A stretch of 64,000 bases of DNA from J054 sp963850255 (GTDB lineage Bacteria; Pseudomonadota; Gammaproteobacteria; Steroidobacterales; GCA-2729495): NCBI GenBank assembly GCA_963850255.1, contig CAWKLL010000024.1:62001-126000 (forward strand), given 5' to 3'. The notes beneath the pieces were generated by a model. It did no database searches, was not told the origin of the DNA, and worked only from the letters and a program-made list of their open reading frames with translations. Shown here piece after piece: positions 46,803 through 56,402 of this stretch (its first letter is position 1; each line of letters opens with the position of its first letter). Made by a program: the position numbers and the translations under genes.

Positions 46803-48194
46803 CTATGTGTCCTGGCCGTTCTGCGTTTGGTCGTCGCCGAGGTGGCGAAAATCAACACCCAGGGAGCGTAGTTTTCGATACAGGTGAGTGCGCTCCATAC
46901 CGACGCGCTTGGCCAGCTGGCCAACCTTGCCATCACACAGCCTGAGCTGCTCGATCAGGTAGGCGCGTTCGAATTGCTCGCGGGCCTCGCGCAATGGTAA
47001 GGACAACAGGTCCTGTTTCACCAGGGGCTCGGCGGCAGCTTCGGTGACCGGTCGCAGGGCCGCTTCTACTTCATCGAGGCCAATCTCTTCCTCGCCGCGT
47101 TCCAGCAGCAGTCGCCGCACCAACTGGGTTAGCTCCTCGATATTGCCCGGCCAGGGATAGTTGCGCAGCCGATTCTGGGCAGCTACGCCAAAACGGCGGT
47201 AGGGCAGGCCTTCGGCCTCAACCATCCGGTCGACATATTGACGAAGCAGCTCGGAAACATCTTCCGGATAATCGCGCAGCGCCGGCACCGGTAACTGCAG
47301 CACAGCCAGCCTGGCCAGCAATTGGGGATTCAGCCCGGCCGACTCCGGCGAGCGCGCTGCATCGGCGGTAACCGAAGCGATGATTCGGCAGCTCAGCTTC
47401 ACCGTCGCGGATTCACCCAGGCGGCTAAAACTGCCCTGTTCAATAACGCCCAGCAGCAAGCGCTGACCTTCGGGACACAAGCCCTGCAAATCATCGATGA
47501 ACAACACGCCGGCGCTGGCGCGTTCGAGATAGCCGGCTTCACCGGCAGCATGGTCGGAGCCCAGCAAGGCGCGCGCCACGTTTTCACTGGGCAGCGAGGC
47601 CGCCACCAGGCGCACGAAGTCGCGATCCCGCCGATCACCGGCGGCATGAATAAAGCGCGCTGCTGCCTCACGGCCACTGCCCGGCTCACCCACCAAAACC
47701 ACCGAGGCGGGATGCGCGGCCATCTCCTGCGCGCGTTCGCGCAGTTCTCGAATCACGGGGCTCTTGCCCACCGGTCCGGGCATGGCCGGGAACATTTGCC
47801 GGTGCGTCACCTGGCTGGCCGCCTCGCCCTCGGCCAGCGCGCGCTCAACCGTACGCAACAGTTTTTGCAGGGACAGCGGTTTTTCAACGAAGTCCACCGC
47901 GCCGAGGCGGGTGGCTTCCACCGCAGTCTCAACGGTGCCATGTCCACTCATGACCACCACGGGGCAAGGCGGTGCGCCATCCCGGGTCCATTCAGAGAGC
48001 AGTGTGATGCCATCCACGTCGGGCATCCAGATATCCAGCAATACCAGGTCGGGACTACCCTGGCCCATCTGCTCGCGGGCTTCGTTGCCATTCGCGGCAG
48101 TAGATACGGTGTAACCTTCTTCGGACAGGATCTCTTCGATCAGTCCGCGGATATCTGCCTCATCGTCAACGACGAGAATGTTAGACGCGGTCAT
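46803..48194 (-). CDS. ntrX: NtrX-like response regulator with degenerate AAA+ domain
   Basis: 463 residues: receiver domain with Asp54 (LLDIWMPDVDG), AAA+ domain at about 142-365, Fis-type helix-turn-helix at the end (QLAKRVGMERTHLYRKLRSL). In the AAA+ part Walker A is GEPGSGRE, with Arg175 in place of Lys; Walker B is GVLFIDDL; and between them the sigma-54 contact motif GAFTGA is missing (ALLGSDHAAGEAGYLER). So it is unlikely to activate sigma-54 promoters by ATP hydrolysis and may act as a plain DNA-binding regulator. ATG overlaps the ntrY stop by four bases. It is named NtrX by position and partner. Confidence 0.88.
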   Translation of the reverse strand: MTASNILVVDDEADIRGLIEEILSEEGYTVSTAANGNEAREQMGQGSPDLVLLDIWMPDVDGITLLSEWTRDGAPPCPVVVMSGHGTVETAVEATRLGAVDFVEKPLSLQKLLRTVERALAEGEAASQVTHRQMFPAMPGPVGKSPVIRELRERAQEMAAHPASVVLVGEPGSGREAAARFIHAAGDRRDRDFVRLVAASLPSENVARALLGSDHAAGEAGYLERASAGVLFIDDLQGLCPEGQRLLLGVIEQGSFSRLGESATVKLSCRIIASVTADAARSPESAGLNPQLLARLAVLQLPVPALRDYPEDVSELLRQYVDRMVEAEGLPYRRFGVAAQNRLRNYPWPGNIEELTQLVRRLLLERGEEEIGLDEVEAALRPVTEAAAEPLVKQDLLSLPLREAREQFERAYLIEQLRLCDGKVGQLAKRVGMERTHLYRKLRSLGVDFRHLGDDQTQNGQDT

Positions 48195-50425
48195 GCGCGC
48201 TCCCTCCGGGATTCAAATAGTTTGCCTGGCTGATCGTTTGCAGCGTCCGGCAGATTTTGACGCAGCGGCAGTTCCACGGTAACCCGGGCCCCGCTGTCGG
48301 GCTGATTCTCGGCCAGTACCCGGCCACCGTGTTCCTCTACCAGCTTCTTCACTATAGCCAGACCCAGACCCGTGCCTTTGGTCTTGGTCGTAATGTATGG
48401 CTCAAATACCTGGTCAAGAAAGTCGGGCGCAAATCCTGGCCCGTTGTCAGCAATACTCAAGCGCAGCATCTGCGCATCGGTATCGACGCGGGTGCGAATC
48501 AGCAAGCGCGCGTCGGGCTGACCTTCCAGCGCTTCCAGCGCGTTGCGAATCAGGTTATGCAGCAATTGCCGCAGGCGCAAAGCATCGGCGGCAATCAAGC
48601 CAAGACGGTCATCCAGTTCCAGGATCAATTGTGACTGCGAATCCCGCGTCTTATAGAGATAGGCGATTTCACGCACCAGCTGATTCACATCCACGTCGCT
48701 GATCTGCAACTCGGGAGCACGCGCATACTCACTAAAGGCGTTCACCATATCGCGCATGGCTTCAACCTGCTGAACTATTGTATGCGTCGCACGCTCAAGC
48801 ACCTCGGCATCGGCGGTTTCGAGCTTGTCCAGGCAGCGACGACGAATTCGCTCAGCCGAGAGCTGAATGGGCGTCAGCGGGTTTTTGATTTCGTGGGCCA
48901 GGCGACGGGCGACTTCGCCCCAGGCGGCATCGCGCTGTGCCTGTAACAGCGTCGTGATGTCGTCGAACACCACGACCCGGCCGGCGGCCTCAATGCCTTC
49001 GCGGGGCAAGGCCGTGCAGGCGCAGCTCAATATCCGCCGCCCGCCTTCGCCACGCAGGACCAGCTGCTCGCGCCATTCCTCATCGCCGGCCTGCTGATGA
49101 TCCTGCAGCACAATGGCAAACTCGCGCAGCAGGGGATGGTCGTCAGCCAGATCTTCCAGGCTGCCGCCCACACCGGCGCTCAGGTTGACCTGCAAAATTG
49201 CGTTGGCCGCTTCGTTGGCCGAGCGAATTGAACCGTCGCCTTCCAGCGCGATGACTCCCGTGGACAAGCGCGCCAGGATCGCAGCGAGGCGCGCGCGTTC
49301 ATCTTCGACCTGCTGGGCGCTCAGATCCGCCGATGCGCGGGCATCAGCCAGGCGTTGAGTCATCTCGTTAAAAGAGTCGATGAGAAAGCCGATCTCATCG
49401 TGATTGGCCATCGGCAGGCGCGTGTCGAGGTCGCCGCCGGCTACCGCGCGGGTGCCTGCAGCCAGGGACTGAATCGGCGCGACCAGGCGCCGGCCGAAAA
49501 AGAATGAGGCATATACGGCAGCCAGAAAGGACAGCAACACCACCAGTGTCAGGGTGACTATAAAGCTGTAGCGCAAGGGTTCGCGCAAAAAGGCCAGCTC
49601 GCCATAGCGCGTATAACTGCGCTCAACGGATCCGGCCAGGGCGCTGATACGGGCACCCACCGGGTAAACGACTTTTAGCGTCCACACGTCATCGCCCGGC
49701 CGGCCGGGCAGCAGCGTGACCGAGGTCAGAATCTGCAGCTGGTCACCGGCCGACGGATCCAGGCCAACGTAGCTGCCGATCTGCCGCACCTGCAGCGCCA
49801 CATCTTCGGGCAGACGCGCCGGGAAGCGCGCGGAGGTGTCGCTAACACTGGTGGCGATGATGCGAAAGCCGTCACCGTAGACGGTTGCCTCGGCCGCTTC
49901 GGCGCGCCGGCGCAAACCACCGAGCATGGCAATCACTTCGCCTTCACGCAGGCCAGCTATCTCGCGACCCATGTTGCGCGTCTTATCCAGGTTTTCGCGC
50001 ATGCGCACGTCCAGGGATGAGCGGCTCAGCTCCAGCGCGTCGCCCAGGCCGGACTCCACCTGCACGTCGAACCAGCTCTCGATGCCCTGGTTAAGAAACT
50101 GCACGGCGAAAAACCACACGACCAGCAACGGTCCGACAACTAAAACCACGAAAGCCGCGAGCATGCGGCCCTTCAGACGCGCACCCGGCACGCGCCGACG
50201 ATAGTCGCGCAGCAGGCGGACCAGGCTGCCTACAATCAACAGCAACAGGGCCGCCGCGGCGCCCGCATTGAGCAGCAACAAGACGTCGTTGAGGCGACCG
50301 AATTGTTCCGGGTCCTGAGAGGTGCGACTCAGCAAGGCAAGGGCGCTGATCCCGAACGCCAGGGCGATCAGGGTGAGAACAGTCGAGAAACCGCGCCTTA
50401 GTCTCTTAGCATCCACGAATACCAC
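48191..50425 (-). CDS. ntrY: NtrY-like membrane histidine kinase
   Basis: About 744 residues. Three membrane helices in the first 110 residues, a large outside sensor region to about 285, a fourth helix (FIVTLTLVVLLSFLAAVYAS), HAMP (about 313-366), PAS (LSTGVIALEGDGSIRSANEA), HisKA with the phospho-acceptor in ARRLAHEIKNPLTPIQL, and the ATPase with NLIRNALEAL, DNGPGFAPD and GTGLGLAIVKKLVEEHGG. With NtrX it senses nitrogen or redox state in other bacteria. Starts overlap the DUF4390 gene; GTG 50425 or GTG 50416 are both possible. Confidence 0.9.
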   Translation of the reverse strand: MVFVDAKRLRRGFSTVLTLIALAFGISALALLSRTSQDPEQFGRLNDVLLLLNAGAAAALLLLIVGSLVRLLRDYRRRVPGARLKGRMLAAFVVLVVGPLLVVWFFAVQFLNQGIESWFDVQVESGLGDALELSRSSLDVRMRENLDKTRNMGREIAGLREGEVIAMLGGLRRRAEAAEATVYGDGFRIIATSVSDTSARFPARLPEDVALQVRQIGSYVGLDPSAGDQLQILTSVTLLPGRPGDDVWTLKVVYPVGARISALAGSVERSYTRYGELAFLREPLRYSFIVTLTLVVLLSFLAAVYASFFFGRRLVAPIQSLAAGTRAVAGGDLDTRLPMANHDEIGFLIDSFNEMTQRLADARASADLSAQQVEDERARLAAILARLSTGVIALEGDGSIRSANEAANAILQVNLSAGVGGSLEDLADDHPLLREFAIVLQDHQQAGDEEWREQLVLRGEGGRRILSCACTALPREGIEAAGRVVVFDDITTLLQAQRDAAWGEVARRLAHEIKNPLTPIQLSAERIRRRCLDKLETADAEVLERATHTIVQQVEAMRDMVNAFSEYARAPELQISDVDVNQLVREIAYLYKTRDSQSQLILELDDRLGLIAADALRLRQLLHNLIRNALEALEGQPDARLLIRTRVDTDAQMLRLSIADNGPGFAPDFLDQVFEPYITTKTKGTGLGLAIVKKLVEEHGGRVLAENQPDSGARVTVELPLRQNLPDAANDQPGKLFESRRERA

Positions 50426-50991
50426 TCACTTTGGAGTCGGAAACTATCACCCCAGAACGCGATCAGGCGCAGCGGCCCGGGCAGCGTGTTCTGGTCCAGT
50501 ACTGCACGCATGCGAATTTCGTAACGGCTTTTTGGCTGTAACAGCGCGGCATCAATCACCGGCAAGGTACTGATGCGACCAATGTTGTTCAGCGCGGCAA
50601 ACAAAGTTGCATGGGACGACTGTTCACCGCTGTTGATATTCTTGACCAGGTAGCGCTGGCTTAATGGCTGAAAGCTGAGCAAGTAACTCTGGCGCAGTGT
50701 GGCAATCTCGGGATCCGGCAGGAAACTGCGCTGGCGGTTCACATTGATCTGCATCTCAATGGTCAGGGGGACGCCGCTTTCCAGCGCTTCCAGCGCCTCG
50801 TCACTGAAGCGCAAATCCACGCGCGCGGTCAGGTAGTAGACATCGTCCTGCAAGCGGGTCGCCGCGCTGCGTATATCGAACTTGCCGTCCTGAGCATGGG
50901 CAGCATTCAGCAACAACAACACAGCCGCGCACAGCACCAGCCAGACTGCGCGATGCTGAATAGGTCGTGTTGCTGCGAATGTTGGCTGCAT
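50398..50991 (-). CDS. DUF4390 domain protein
   Basis: 197 residues from ATG 50991 with a signal peptide (AVWLVLCAAVLLLLNAAHA). The mature part has LQDDVYYLTARVDLRFSDEA, VPLTIEMQINVNRQRSFL and RYLVKNINSGEQSSHATLFA, typical of DUF4390, a periplasmic domain of unknown role found between rsmB and ntrY in many gammaproteobacteria. This fixed position suggests a link to NtrY sensing, perhaps as a periplasmic partner. The next gene ntrY overlaps its end. Confidence 0.87.
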   Translation of the reverse strand: MQPTFAATRPIQHRAVWLVLCAAVLLLLNAAHAQDGKFDIRSAATRLQDDVYYLTARVDLRFSDEALEALESGVPLTIEMQINVNRQRSFLPDPEIATLRQSYLLSFQPLSQRYLVKNINSGEQSSHATLFAALNNIGRISTLPVIDAALLQPKSRYEIRMRAVLDQNTLPGPLRLIAFWGDSFRLQSEWYSWMLRD

Positions 50992-51058
50992 ATCGTGACA
51001 AAGATTGGATTCGGTAAGCTGGCTCGCGGCTTTCGTCCCGCGCCCGCAGGCGTTTCCC

Positions 51059-52390
51059 TCAGACGGTCTGATCTGTTGTTTTTTCAACTACAGCATAATA
51101 GAAACCATCGCCATCCGCGTCGCCGGGCAACAACTGCAAACCCGGCGAATGGTCAGCTTGATGCGCCGCAGCCCCCAACCCCTTCATCGGCAGCGCCCGC
51201 GCATCGGCCCGGCTGGCCAGAAAATCCTCGATCACGGCCTGATTCTCAGCCCGCAGCACAGAACAGGTTGCATACAGCAGTCGCCCGCCCGGCGCGAGCA
51301 ATGCCCACAGGGACGCCAGCATCTCGCGTTGCCGGCGCGCCAGTACCGGCAGATCGGCAGGCCGGCGCAGAAAGCGAATATCCGGATGCCGACGGATCAC
51401 TCCCGTTGCCGAACAGGGGGCATCCAGCAAAATGCACTCGAAGGCCTGGCCGTCCCACCAGTCATTCGGTCGGCAGGCATCACCGAGCTGCAGCCTTGCG
51501 GTGAGCCCCAGGCGTTGCAGATTTTCCGCGACCCGGTCCAGGCGGCGACGATCGTTGTCGAGCGCGGTCAAGTCGAGATCACCGGCTGCAACTTCCAGCA
51601 AATGCGTGGTCTTTCCGCCAGGTGCGGCGCAGGCATCGAGCACACGCATGCCGGCCGTCGGCGCAAGCAGCGCGGCAGCCAATTGGGCCGCAACATCCTG
51701 CACGGAGCAATCGCCCTGGGCGAAGCCGGGAATTTCATTGACCGGCAGCGGCTGCTGCAGGCGCAAGGCATCGGCAAACCGGGTCGGTGCTTCACTGACG
51801 ATACCCTGCTCTGTTAGCCGGGCCTGAAACTCATCTCGCTGGACCCGCAGCCGATTAACCCGCAGCCACATGGGCGGTTGCTGCTGATTGGCGGCGAGAA
51901 TGCGCTCGAAATCTTCGGGCCAGTCCGCGCGCAACTGCTCAATCAGCCAGTCCGGATGCGCATAGCGCGCACTGGCTTGCTGCAGCGCGCGCGCCTGCAA
52001 ATCTTCAGCCTCACGTTGAGCGCGACGCAGAACACCATTCACCAGACCAGCCAGGCGCGGACGCTCCAGCAAGCGGGTAGCTTCCACCGTGGTCGAGACC
52101 GCTGCATAGGCTGGCTCGCGACCTTCAAACAGCTGAAACAAACCGACTGACAGCAACGCGGTGATTACCTGGTCGCGACGACGCAGGGGCTTGGCCAGCA
52201 ACTCATCCAGCCAGGCACTGTAACGGCAATGCCAGCGCAAACTGCCGTAAGCCAGCGCCTGCACCTGGCCGCTATCAGTGCTCGCATCGGCCACGCCGGC
52301 CAGCGCTGCATCAAGGTTACGGCCCTCATACAACACGGCTGCCACCGCCCGTGCCGCGGCGGCCCGGCTGGATGCGCCCGCCGCCGTCAT
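51059..52390 (-). CDS. rsmB: 16S rRNA (cytosine-967-C5) methyltransferase
   Basis: 443 residues. An N-terminal NusB-like RNA-binding domain (AVAAVLYEGRNLDAALAGV; LVNGVLRRAQREAEDL) is followed by the SAM domain: VLDACAAPGGKTTHLLEVA, LTALDNDRRRLDRVAENL, and the two catalytic Cys in LLDAPCSATGVIRRHPDIRF and LLYATCSVLRAENQAVI. It methylates C967 of 16S rRNA. The start overlaps the fmt stop by four bases; both belong to the def-fmt-rsmB unit. Confidence 0.95.
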   Translation of the reverse strand: MTAAGASSRAAAARAVAAVLYEGRNLDAALAGVADASTDSGQVQALAYGSLRWHCRYSAWLDELLAKPLRRRDQVITALLSVGLFQLFEGREPAYAAVSTTVEATRLLERPRLAGLVNGVLRRAQREAEDLQARALQQASARYAHPDWLIEQLRADWPEDFERILAANQQQPPMWLRVNRLRVQRDEFQARLTEQGIVSEAPTRFADALRLQQPLPVNEIPGFAQGDCSVQDVAAQLAAALLAPTAGMRVLDACAAPGGKTTHLLEVAAGDLDLTALDNDRRRLDRVAENLQRLGLTARLQLGDACRPNDWWDGQAFECILLDAPCSATGVIRRHPDIRFLRRPADLPVLARRQREMLASLWALLAPGGRLLYATCSVLRAENQAVIEDFLASRADARALPMKGLGAAAHQADHSPGLQLLPGDADGDGFYYAVVEKTTDQTV

Positions 52391-53331
52391 TGGCCGAGCT
52401 GCTGCCCGACCAATGCAGCGCCGCGCGCAAAGTCGGCAGCAGGCATACGTTTACGCCCAGGCATCTGGATTTCCGTCAGATAAACGCTGCCGCGACCTGC
52501 AGCAACCCGCACACCGCCTGCGTCGACGGCGATAATTTCGCCCGGCCTGCCGCCGGTGGCAGGCAATTCGGCTGCAGCGCGCCAGATTCGTAATCGTTCA
52601 CCGCCAAGCCGGGTCTCGGCCACGGGCCAGGGGTTGAAGGCCAGCACCTGGCGCACAATGACTTCGGCATCCAGCTGCCAGTCCACCCGGCCATCGGACT
52701 TACTGATCCGCCCGGCGTGACTCACGCCCACCGATGACTGCGGCTTGGCCTGCAAGCTGCCGGCCAGCAACGCGTCGAGCTGCGCTGACAGCAACTCGCC
52801 ACCCATCACGGCCAGGCGATCCTGTAGCTCGCCGGCTGTCTCCTGTGGGTCGATGGCAGTAGTTTGGCAGGCATAGACCGGGCCGGTATCCAGGCCCGCT
52901 TCCAACTGCATCAGGCAGACACCCGTTTCACTATCGCCGGCGCGCACCGCAGCCTGGATCGGCGCCGCACCGCGCCAGCGCGGCAACAAAGAGGCATGCA
53001 CGTTGACACAACCGCGCGTCGGCAATTCAAGCACGGAAGGCGGCAACAACAAGCCATAGGCAATCACCACCATCAAGTCGGGCGCCAGCTCGCGCAGCTG
53101 CGACTGCACGGCTTCAGGCTTCAGGGATTCAGGCTGCAGCACCGGCACGCCCAGATCGATGGCCAGGCGCTTGATCGGACCCGCATGCAGCCGGCGGCCC
53201 CGTCCCGATGGGCGATCCGGCTGGGTCAATACAGCCACCAGCTGATGCCGGCTATCGGCCACAGCCTGCAATCCCGGCAGGGCAAACTCCGGCGAGCCGG
53301 CAAAAATAATACGCCCGCGCTTTGGGGTCAT
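52387..53331 (-). CDS. fmt: Methionyl-tRNA formyltransferase
   Basis: 314 residues. Fmt formylates initiator Met-tRNA with 10-formyl-THF. IIFAGSPEFALPGLQAV opens the protein, VVIAYGLLLPPSVLELP follows, and the catalytic Asn-His-Asp set is in CVNVHASLLPRWRGAAPIQ and GLDTGPVYA. The C-terminal tRNA-binding barrel runs from about 205. It lies 24 bases after def and overlaps rsmB. Confidence 0.95.
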   Translation of the reverse strand: MTPKRGRIIFAGSPEFALPGLQAVADSRHQLVAVLTQPDRPSGRGRRLHAGPIKRLAIDLGVPVLQPESLKPEAVQSQLRELAPDLMVVIAYGLLLPPSVLELPTRGCVNVHASLLPRWRGAAPIQAAVRAGDSETGVCLMQLEAGLDTGPVYACQTTAIDPQETAGELQDRLAVMGGELLSAQLDALLAGSLQAKPQSSVGVSHAGRISKSDGRVDWQLDAEVIVRQVLAFNPWPVAETRLGGERLRIWRAAAELPATGGRPGEIIAVDAGGVRVAAGRGSVYLTEIQMPGRKRMPAADFARGAALVGQQLGQ

Positions 53332-53355
53332 GCCGAGCCTGGCCCCACGGGCCGC

Positions 53356-53883
53356 TTAGATAACCGGCACTGCGCTGGCCGGGACATCCCGGCGCCGCGC
53401 CTTGCTCAGGCGTTTGCGCAGGCGCTGACGCTTGAGTTCAGACAGGTAATCGACGAATAGCTTGCCCTCGAGGTGGTCCATCTCGTGCTGAATGCAGATG
53501 GCCAGCAAGCCATCGGCGTCCATTTCGAAGCTATTGCCGTCGCGATCCAGGGCGCGCAGGCGGATTTTCTCGGCGCGCGGCACCGATTCCGTGTACTCGG
53601 GCACCGACAGGCAGCCCTCTTCACTCTCGCAATGCCCCTCATTAGCGAGGATTTCCGGGTTAATCAGGGCCAGGGGCTGGTCGCGCTCCTCGGAGATATC
53701 CATTACCAGCACGCGGCGATGCACATCCACCTGGGTTGCCGCCAGACCAATACCGCGGGCCGCGTACATGGTTTCCAGCAGGTCGTCCAGCAACTGGCGG
53801 ACCTCGTCATCGACGACCTCAACGGGGGCCGCCTTGGCACGCAGGCGTGGATCTGGAAATTCAAGAATTTGGAGCAGCGCCAT
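53356..53883 (-). CDS. def: Peptide deformylase
   Basis: 175 residues. All three motifs are present: GIGLAATQ (44-51), EGCLSVPEY with metal ligand Cys91, and QHEMDHLEG with His133 and His137 and catalytic Glu134. It removes the N-formyl group from new proteins. First gene of def-fmt-rsmB; divergent from the LysM gene. The 209 bases between them are AT-rich at 53930-53965 and probably hold both promoters, but I cannot fix the -35/-10 pairs. Confidence 0.95.
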   Translation of the reverse strand: MALLQILEFPDPRLRAKAAPVEVVDDEVRQLLDDLLETMYAARGIGLAATQVDVHRRVLVMDISEERDQPLALINPEILANEGHCESEEGCLSVPEYTESVPRAEKIRLRALDRDGNSFEMDADGLLAICIQHEMDHLEGKLFVDYLSELKRQRLRKRLSKARRRDVPASAVPVI

Positions 53884-54092
53884 GTTGCGTCCTTCACAGT
53901 TTCGGGTAAAGCGCTATGAATGGGCCGTATATTTATGATATATCGACTATAGACCGTCCAATTTGACCGCGAAATTCAGGGGTTTCTCGGGGTCAGGACG
54001 GCGTTGTTGTTGCACGTATCGGGGTGCGTCCGGGGATTATAGCAGTGGCTCGATCCGGCCCGACGCGGTTTAAACATAGGGATGGAGCATCC

Positions 54093-55199
54093 ATGAACAG
54101 CTTGCAGGCCGTGCCCCGAGTGATTCGTTCGCTGGGCCTTTGCGTCGCCGTCGCCGCCTTGGTGCTGGTTTCAGCCGGGCTAAGTCCCGTCACCGGCAGT
54201 GCCATCGGCACCGTTATGTTTTCCCAGTCCGGCGGCTCCCCGGCGCTGAACCCGCAGCACCCGGATCGATACGTGGTGCAGCGCGGCGATACGCTCTGGG
54301 ATATCTCCGCGATGTTCCTGCGCGATCCCTGGTATTGGCCGGAAATCTGGTACGTGAACCCGCAGGTCGCCAATCCGCACCTTATATATCCCGGTGACAT
54401 CCTGACCCTGGTGTATGTCGACGGTCAGCCGCAGATCCGCCTGGAACGGGGTGCCGGCACTGAGCGCATGTCGCCGCGCGTACGCGAGTCTGATCTCGAC
54501 GAAGCCATAACCACCATTCCCTTTGAAGTCATTGGTGCCTTTCTGCGCAAGGGCGTGGTCCTGCAGAAAGATGAACTGGAGCAGTTGCCCTACATCATGG
54601 CGCTGCGTGAACAACGTCTGATCGGCGCCGCCGGCAACGACCTCTATGTACGCGGCAATGTGAAGAACGAGTCCTACAGTGTCATTCACGTGGGCGAAAA
54701 ACTCATCGATCCGGACGACAAGTCCGTGGTGGGTTACGAAGGTATTTTCGTCGGCGAGGGCAATATTCGCCGCGGCGGTGATCCCGCCACTTTGCGCCTG
54801 ACGGAAAGTCGCCGCGAGGCACTGGAAGGCGACCGTCTGCTGCAGCTGGAATTCAATGTACCGCTGAACTTCTATCCACGCGCGCCGGAGAATCAGATCG
54901 ACGGCCGCATCATCCATGTGGTTGACGGGATCAAAGAAGTTGCCCAGTACCAGACCGTCGTGTTGAACCGCGGCGCGCGTGACGGCCTGGAGCCAGGCCA
55001 TGTGCTGACCGTCTGGACTACGGGTCTGGAAGTTCGCGATCGCATTGCTTCCGGACTAACTGGCGAGAAAGTGCGCTTGCCCGACGAGATGGCCGGTGAT
55101 GTGATGATCTTCAAGACCTACGACCGGATCAGCTACGCATTGGTGATGCGCGCGAGCACTGAAATGTCTCGCCTCGACAGGGTGCGCACACCGATGTAA
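54093..55199 (+). CDS. LysM domain protein
   Basis: 368 residues from ATG 54093 with GGAG upstream. A signal-like hydrophobic start (SLGLCVAVAALVLVSAGLSP) is followed by a LysM domain near residues 60-110 (YVVQRGDTLWDISAMFLRDP, YPGDILTLVYVDG). The rest is beta-rich with repeated turn patterns (LNRGARDGLEPGHVLTVWT). Counterparts lie between def and dprA in Pseudomonas and others. It is a likely periplasmic peptidoglycan-binding protein. Function unknown. Confidence 0.9.
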   Translation: MNSLQAVPRVIRSLGLCVAVAALVLVSAGLSPVTGSAIGTVMFSQSGGSPALNPQHPDRYVVQRGDTLWDISAMFLRDPWYWPEIWYVNPQVANPHLIYPGDILTLVYVDGQPQIRLERGAGTERMSPRVRESDLDEAITTIPFEVIGAFLRKGVVLQKDELEQLPYIMALREQRLIGAAGNDLYVRGNVKNESYSVIHVGEKLIDPDDKSVVGYEGIFVGEGNIRRGGDPATLRLTESRREALEGDRLLQLEFNVPLNFYPRAPENQIDGRIIHVVDGIKEVAQYQTVVLNRGARDGLEPGHVLTVWTTGLEVRDRIASGLTGEKVRLPDEMAGDVMIFKTYDRISYALVMRASTEMSRLDRVRTPM

Positions 55200-55280
55200 G
55201 CAAACTCCGCCGGCCTCGCGCTGCCGGCGGCCCAGGCAACGCCAGACTGACCCGGTCGAAAACCTCGACCGGGAGATACG

Positions 55281-56402
55281 GTGCACCTGCAAGATTGGCT
55301 GATCCTTTCCCAGCAAGACTGGCTGCACGGCCATCAACTAGACACTTTGCTGCAGAGCGTCGGCACGGTGCGCGGCCTGTGCCGCGCCCCGCCGGCGCAA
55401 CTGCGCGCCGCCGGACTCTCCACCGTTGCCATAGCGCGACTCAAACAACCGGTAAAACAACACTTGCGTTGCGCCCGGCACTGGGCCGAGTTGCCCGGCA
55501 ACCAGGTCATTACCTGGCTGGACGAAGCCTATCCCCCGCTGCTCCGCGAAATCAGCGATCCGCCCGCGGTGTTGTTCCTGCGCGGGCGCAGCGAGCTGCT
55601 GGTTTACCCGCAGCTGGCCATGGTTGGCAGCCGCCGGGCCACGCCAGGCGGGCGTGAAAATGCCGAGTCTTTTGCCCACGCTCTGGCCGGCCATGGCTTC
55701 GTCATAACCAGCGGCCTGGCGGCAGGGGTGGATACGGCTGCGCACCGCGGCGCGCTCAGGGCAGGCGGGCAGACCATCGCCGTGTGCGCGACCGGCCTCG
55801 ACCAGGTCTATCCGCGCGGTAACCGCACACTGGCTGAAGAGATTGCCGCTCAAGGCACGCTACTCAGCGAATATCCGCCCGGCTGCGGGCCGCAGGCATT
55901 TCGTTTTCCGCGCCGCAACCGGATTATCAGCGGGTTAAGCGCGGGGACCCTGGTGATTGAAGCAGGTTGGCGCAGTGGTGCACTGATTACTGCAAGACTG
56001 GCCGGTGAGCAGGGTCGCGAAGTATTTGCGCTGCCGGGTTCTATTCATAACCCGATGGCACGTGGCTGCCATCGCCTGATACGGCAGGGCGCCAAGCTGG
56101 TAGAACAGGTGACGGACATTGTTGAAGAGCTGGGCGGTGCGCTCGGCGGGATTGCACAAACGATTGAACAAAATACATCACTTGCTGCAACGGGCAAACA
56201 AATATCGCCGGCCGACGACAAGCAAAATACCTTGTTAAATCACCTCGGCTGGGATCCCGTTTCTGTTGACCAGCTAACCACGCGCAGCGGATTGACGGCA
56301 GCTGAGGTTTCCTCCATGCTCATGTTGTTGGTGCTGACAGGACGGGTCGAACCGTTGGTGGGCGGTCGCTATCAGCAGAGGGAAGAAGGTCAGCTTAAAT
56401 GA
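55281..56402 (+). CDS. dprA: DNA-processing protein DprA
   Basis: 373 residues from GTG 55281 with GGGAGA upstream. DprA protects incoming single strands and loads RecA in transformation. The Rossmann-like core shows MVGSRRATPGGRENAESFAH, VITSGLAAGVDTAAHRGALR, ATGLDQVYPRGNRTLAEEI, FRFPRRNRIISGLSAGTLVI and EAGWRSGALITARLAGEQGR. A C-terminal winged helix (VSVDQLTTRSGLTAAEVSSML) is present. The stop overlaps the smg start. No other competence gene lies in the window. Confidence 0.95.
   Translation: MHLQDWLILSQQDWLHGHQLDTLLQSVGTVRGLCRAPPAQLRAAGLSTVAIARLKQPVKQHLRCARHWAELPGNQVITWLDEAYPPLLREISDPPAVLFLRGRSELLVYPQLAMVGSRRATPGGRENAESFAHALAGHGFVITSGLAAGVDTAAHRGALRAGGQTIAVCATGLDQVYPRGNRTLAEEIAAQGTLLSEYPPGCGPQAFRFPRRNRIISGLSAGTLVIEAGWRSGALITARLAGEQGREVFALPGSIHNPMARGCHRLIRQGAKLVEQVTDIVEELGGALGGIAQTIEQNTSLAATGKQISPADDKQNTLLNHLGWDPVSVDQLTTRSGLTAAEVSSMLMLLVLTGRVEPLVGGRYQQREEGQLK

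Noticed and set aside
47322..48233. A 303-residue plus-strand frame opposite ntrX
   Set aside because: Shadow of ntrX with no signal or domain of its own.
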